A stretch of 64,000 bases of DNA from assembly GCF_004193775.1 (NCBI RefSeq), contig NC_041011.1:42167167-42231166 (forward strand), read 5' to 3'. The DNA is from Glycine soja. Its lineage: Eukaryota; Streptophyta; Magnoliopsida; Fabales; Fabaceae. The notes under the pieces are model-generated. The model was not told where the DNA came from, searched no databases, and saw nothing but the letters and a program-made list of their open reading frames with translations. Both the position numbers and the translations under genes were made by a program. Shown here in pieces: positions 61,201 through 64,000 of this stretch. Position 1 is the stretch's first letter, and every line of letters begins with the position of its first letter.

Positions 61201-63939
61201 CTGCCATCATCAAAACCACTGGATCGAGGTCTTTGCAAGGAGAGGACGACAAAGGGGAGTGACTGACAAAGCAGGAGATAATAAATTTCTGAATTTAATG
61301 AGCCAAACCCGACCCACTAAGGACAGTGAGTACCAAGACAAAAGTTTTCTTATTACAACCCAGGAACTTCCATCATGTGCAGCAGTGCAGTTCACCAGGG
61401 AGCCAGGAGATCTCATTACAAGTAGAGCAGTGGTGATGATGCTCTGTTTCATGGCTAAAAATACAGAAACAAACAGAGCACTAGAGAAGCATGAGAGCGC
61501 TCACATATTTGTGTTTGACGCAGGAGAAGTGAAAGTTAATTTTGGGCTGCAGTGGTCTGGTTGGCTTGGTCATGATGCTTCAAACAATTGGAAAAATGGT
61601 GTGGGCTTCTTTCAGCTGCCAGTAGTTAGTACTTAGTAAGTTGTTAGTTACATTATGAGTCAATTGGTTAGGTTAGTGTGCTGAAATAGTTTAAACAAGG
61701 CATATTGACTATAAATAAGAGGGGTGGTTGAGAGAGAGAGATCATCTTGTCATTTGTGAGAGGAAATTAGGACCTTTTGGCATTGAGTGGTGCAGATCCT
61801 CAAAGTTCTGCAGTATGTGTTCTATTCTACACTCCTAGAACTGTGTTTAGTATCACCCTTTGAGCTCCTTGTTAAAAAAAAAATTATGTTGTTCATACAT
61901 TAGTTTATTCATAATTTGTTACCATTTTATTTTTCAGCTCATTCCTTTGGATTTTGGAATTTCCTGGCCATGTAATCCCACAATTCCCTTGTTTTAGCTA
62001 CATTTTATAACCAGGCATGCTTTACCAAATATAAGTATCCTTACCTTGGGGGCAGTAGTCACCTCTGCTATCTGGCAATCACTGCAGTGTTGATAGCCAA
62101 TCTATCTGTAAGAATGCCGTCCATAATGTGATGATACTTCTTGAGTAGTCCTGTCCCCAAAGTCTATTGATATAGTAGGAAAGCTCAAAATTATTCGTAT
62201 TTGCTTTTATGTATGTTTGTGTTTTTATACACAAAATGAGAGTCTTTAGTTTTTATTTTTCCCCCCCACATTTGATTCTATTCAGGCTTTCTACAATTGG
62301 GCTATAGCAATTTCTGATCGAGCAAAGATGCGTGGCCGCACAAAGGAAGCTGAAGAACTATGGAAGCAGGTCATTAAAAATAAATGCTGCCTTTTATTAA
62401 TGGTTTCATGCATCTTCTGGATAATACTTGATAAAGAACTGAATTCATACTGAACTTGAATGGAAGAACTTTTCACATTTTTGGTTATAGTTGTCAATTG
62501 TTGGTTGATAGAGAGAGGCTTATCATCACACAATCTAATTTTTGTTAAATTTAACCTTTTTTTTCCCAGGCCACAAGCAACTATGAAAAAGCAGTTCAAC
62601 TTAACTGGAACAGTCCTCAGGTTCTTCTCAATTAATTCATAAAAGTTTGACTTGCAATTTCTTACAAATGTTGGAGCATGATTTTGAAACAGCCTTTCTT
62701 ATTTCCTTAGATAAATATTTGCTTTATTCTGTACACTTTCTGTTCCAACTCTTTTGATTTTCTTCACAAGCATGATCATTGCATATTGAGCCCTTGTTAC
62801 TGACTCATGGAATCTATTACAGGCGCTCAATAACTGGGGACTTGCTCTTCAGGTATATTTAACTTGCCAGTATTCAAGCATTTCACTACTACACACAAAC
62901 TGCAATTAAAAGGAAAAGTGTATTTTTATGGTTACATGCTTCTAAGTGCATGTTTGGGTTCTCCCCCCTCATTGATATGTATGTATATTTGGGAATCAAA
63001 ATAGAACTTTAGGAGAAGTTCATTAAATAAAATACTTTTTAAAAGGCCATTTTTCATCTTTCTGCAAGACCTGGATCTTTTTACTTCACCTAAAAGATTT
63101 CTTTATACCAAAAGCACTTTGGGCTCTTGTGAATAAATCTCATCCAAACGTGCAGTCATAAATAACTTTTCAAGTGTTATAATTAATAATCTAAACTGAA
63201 ACATGGTATAGCACTTCTAGCTCGTTCAATGCTGTACTGTAGCATCCGTGTGCTGCAAAATGACCTAGCATTAGCACAGTTGAATCATTAATCCATGTCA
63301 GAAAAGATTAAACTTAATTTTAGTTTGGCTGTGCATGGTTTCCTCCTCTTTTATTTGGCTTTGGAACCTCTAATGTACATTTTGGCGAAAAAAGCATGTC
63401 ACGGGCAAGATTATCTCAAAAGCTTCCATAGATTAAAAAAAAGAAAGGGATAAAACCTTCAAACCATTGGAACGACAATATGTACCTGTTTCCTTTGTTT
63501 TTTTTGCTAATATTACCCAACTCTCTTCTCTTCTTCAGAAAACATTTCCCTATACCTTGAGAGTTATTTTGTAAACATTGTATTTAATACTGTTATAGAA
63601 TTCATACTTTTCTATATTGGAAATTCTCAATTAATTTTTTTGTCGTTTTTTTTTTGCTAAAAAATTGGTTTCCATTTTAGGAACTCAGTACCATTGTTCC
63701 AGCTCGAGAAAAGCAAAAGATTGTGAGAACTGCTATCAGCAAGGTAACAAAAATATTTGGAGGGAATCAGATAGAAGTGGCACACAAGTGTTTTACATCA
63801 ACTATGTTCTCTGAGTATTAACTCATTTCCACTTCCACTTTTGACTTTTCCATATGCTTTGATTTTGATGCAGTTTCGCGCTGCCATACAGTTGCAATTT
63901 GATTTCCATCGGGCAATTTACAATCTTGGAACTGTTCTG
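58276..63939 (+). CDS. HLB1: TPR protein resembling HLB1 (5' part)
   Basis: Partial, runs off the right edge. Exons 58276-58691, 58974-59096, 59270-59453, 62286-62369, 62570-62620, 62823-62852, 63681-63743 and 63874-63939 all have GT-AG borders and agreeing phases; 339 codons are present. The first exon encodes an acidic Pro-Glu-rich low-complexity region ([11 protein letters not shown]), then [15 protein letters not shown]. Helical repeats follow: [100 protein letters not shown] and [20 protein letters not shown]; these are TPR-type A-L-Y-N-W/L patterns. I recall this arrangement for Arabidopsis HLB1 (At5g41950), a protein of the trans-Golgi/early endosome linked to actin; the assignment is from memory and not tested. 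The C-terminal part lies outside. The third intron is enlarged by an LTR-like insertion. Confidence 0.82.
59454..62285 (+). other. Large third intron of the TPR gene
   Basis: A 2.83 kb intron with a GAT/GTACGTAAG donor and a TATTCAG acceptor. About 1.8 kb of it is an LTR-like insertion (from roughly 60006 to 61832). The rest is AT-rich intron sequence without other recognisable features. Confidence 0.85.
60006..61832 (+). mobile_element. LTR-like retroelement in the TPR-gene intron
   Basis: Two direct repeats of about 205 bp, 60006-60211 and 61628-61832, share TTAGTTA, GAGTCAATTRGKTAG, GAAATAGTTT, CAAGGCAT, CTATAAATAAGAGG (a promoter-like TATA box), GTTGAGAGAGAGATCAT, TTGTGAGAGGAAATT and GTTCTGCAGTRTGTGT. 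The 1.4 kb between them has a 125-codon stretch ending at the right repeat (to 61636) and other short frames, but no gag or pol motif that I can recognise. This fits a non-autonomous LTR element. True LTR borders and a target duplication were not found, so an alternative is a segment flanked by older repeats. Confidence 0.6.
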
Positions 63940-64000
63940 GTCATATTTCTTCTTCATTTTACACAATGTCACATTATGCTATGGTGTCTTGTATTGACAT

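Noticed and set aside
1..64000. tRNA or rRNA genes, CRISPR arrays, bacterial-type defence or phage systems
   Set aside because: No cloverleaf-like gene, spaced repeat array or operon-like cluster was seen; all coding signals are spliced plant genes or retroelement relics.

Overview
This is a nuclear window from a dicot plant, most likely a legume of the soybean type. The inference rests on spliced genes with GT-AG introns, closest recalled family members in Arabidopsis, very AT-rich intergenic DNA with long (TA)n tracts, and the mix of Stowaway, hAT, copia-like LTR and LINE remnants. No direct species marker is visible.

Five protein-coding genes can be supported. (1) 1-2858, minus strand, runs off the left edge: the 5' exons of a UBP9/UBP10-type ubiquitin-specific protease, with only the N-terminal DUSP region in the window. 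(2) 13837-22898, plus: an eight-exon PHD-finger protein of 1244 residues, with a 3.4 kb intron swollen by an LTR element and a Stowaway-like MITE. (3) 28246-32098, minus: a BODYGUARD-type alpha/beta hydrolase of cuticle formation, four exons. (4) 46211-48922, minus: methionine gamma-lyase, two exons, 442 residues. (5) 58276 to the right edge, plus: a TPR protein resembling HLB1, of which the first eight coding exons (339 codons) are present; its third intron carries another LTR-like insertion.

The rest is mostly gene-poor AT-rich DNA: about 10.5 kb between genes 1 and 2, 5 kb between 2 and 3, 14 kb between 3 and 4 and 9 kb between 4 and 5. Into it are set recognisable transposon relics. The best supported are a hAT-like non-autonomous element with a perfect 8-bp target duplication (55486-56090), a likely relative with a 7/8 duplication (39265-40059), a 5'-truncated LINE flanked by a 13-bp target duplication (50134-50497), a second broken LINE (56945-57690), two non-coding LTR elements inside introns, a probable solo LTR, and several MITEs.

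The genes do not form a pathway: a deubiquitinase, a chromatin-type reader, a cuticle hydrolase, a methionine-catabolic enzyme and a trafficking-type TPR protein sit next to each other as is usual in plant genomes. I found no CRISPR array, tRNA, rRNA or prokaryote-like system. I see no credible novel system; the most useful leads are an intron-phase puzzle in the BODYGUARD gene, a start-stop upstream ORF in its leader, an LTR element whose LTR tail is present in four copies, an orphan exon-like fragment, and a tandem repeat in which (TA)n tracts grew at the same place in successive units.
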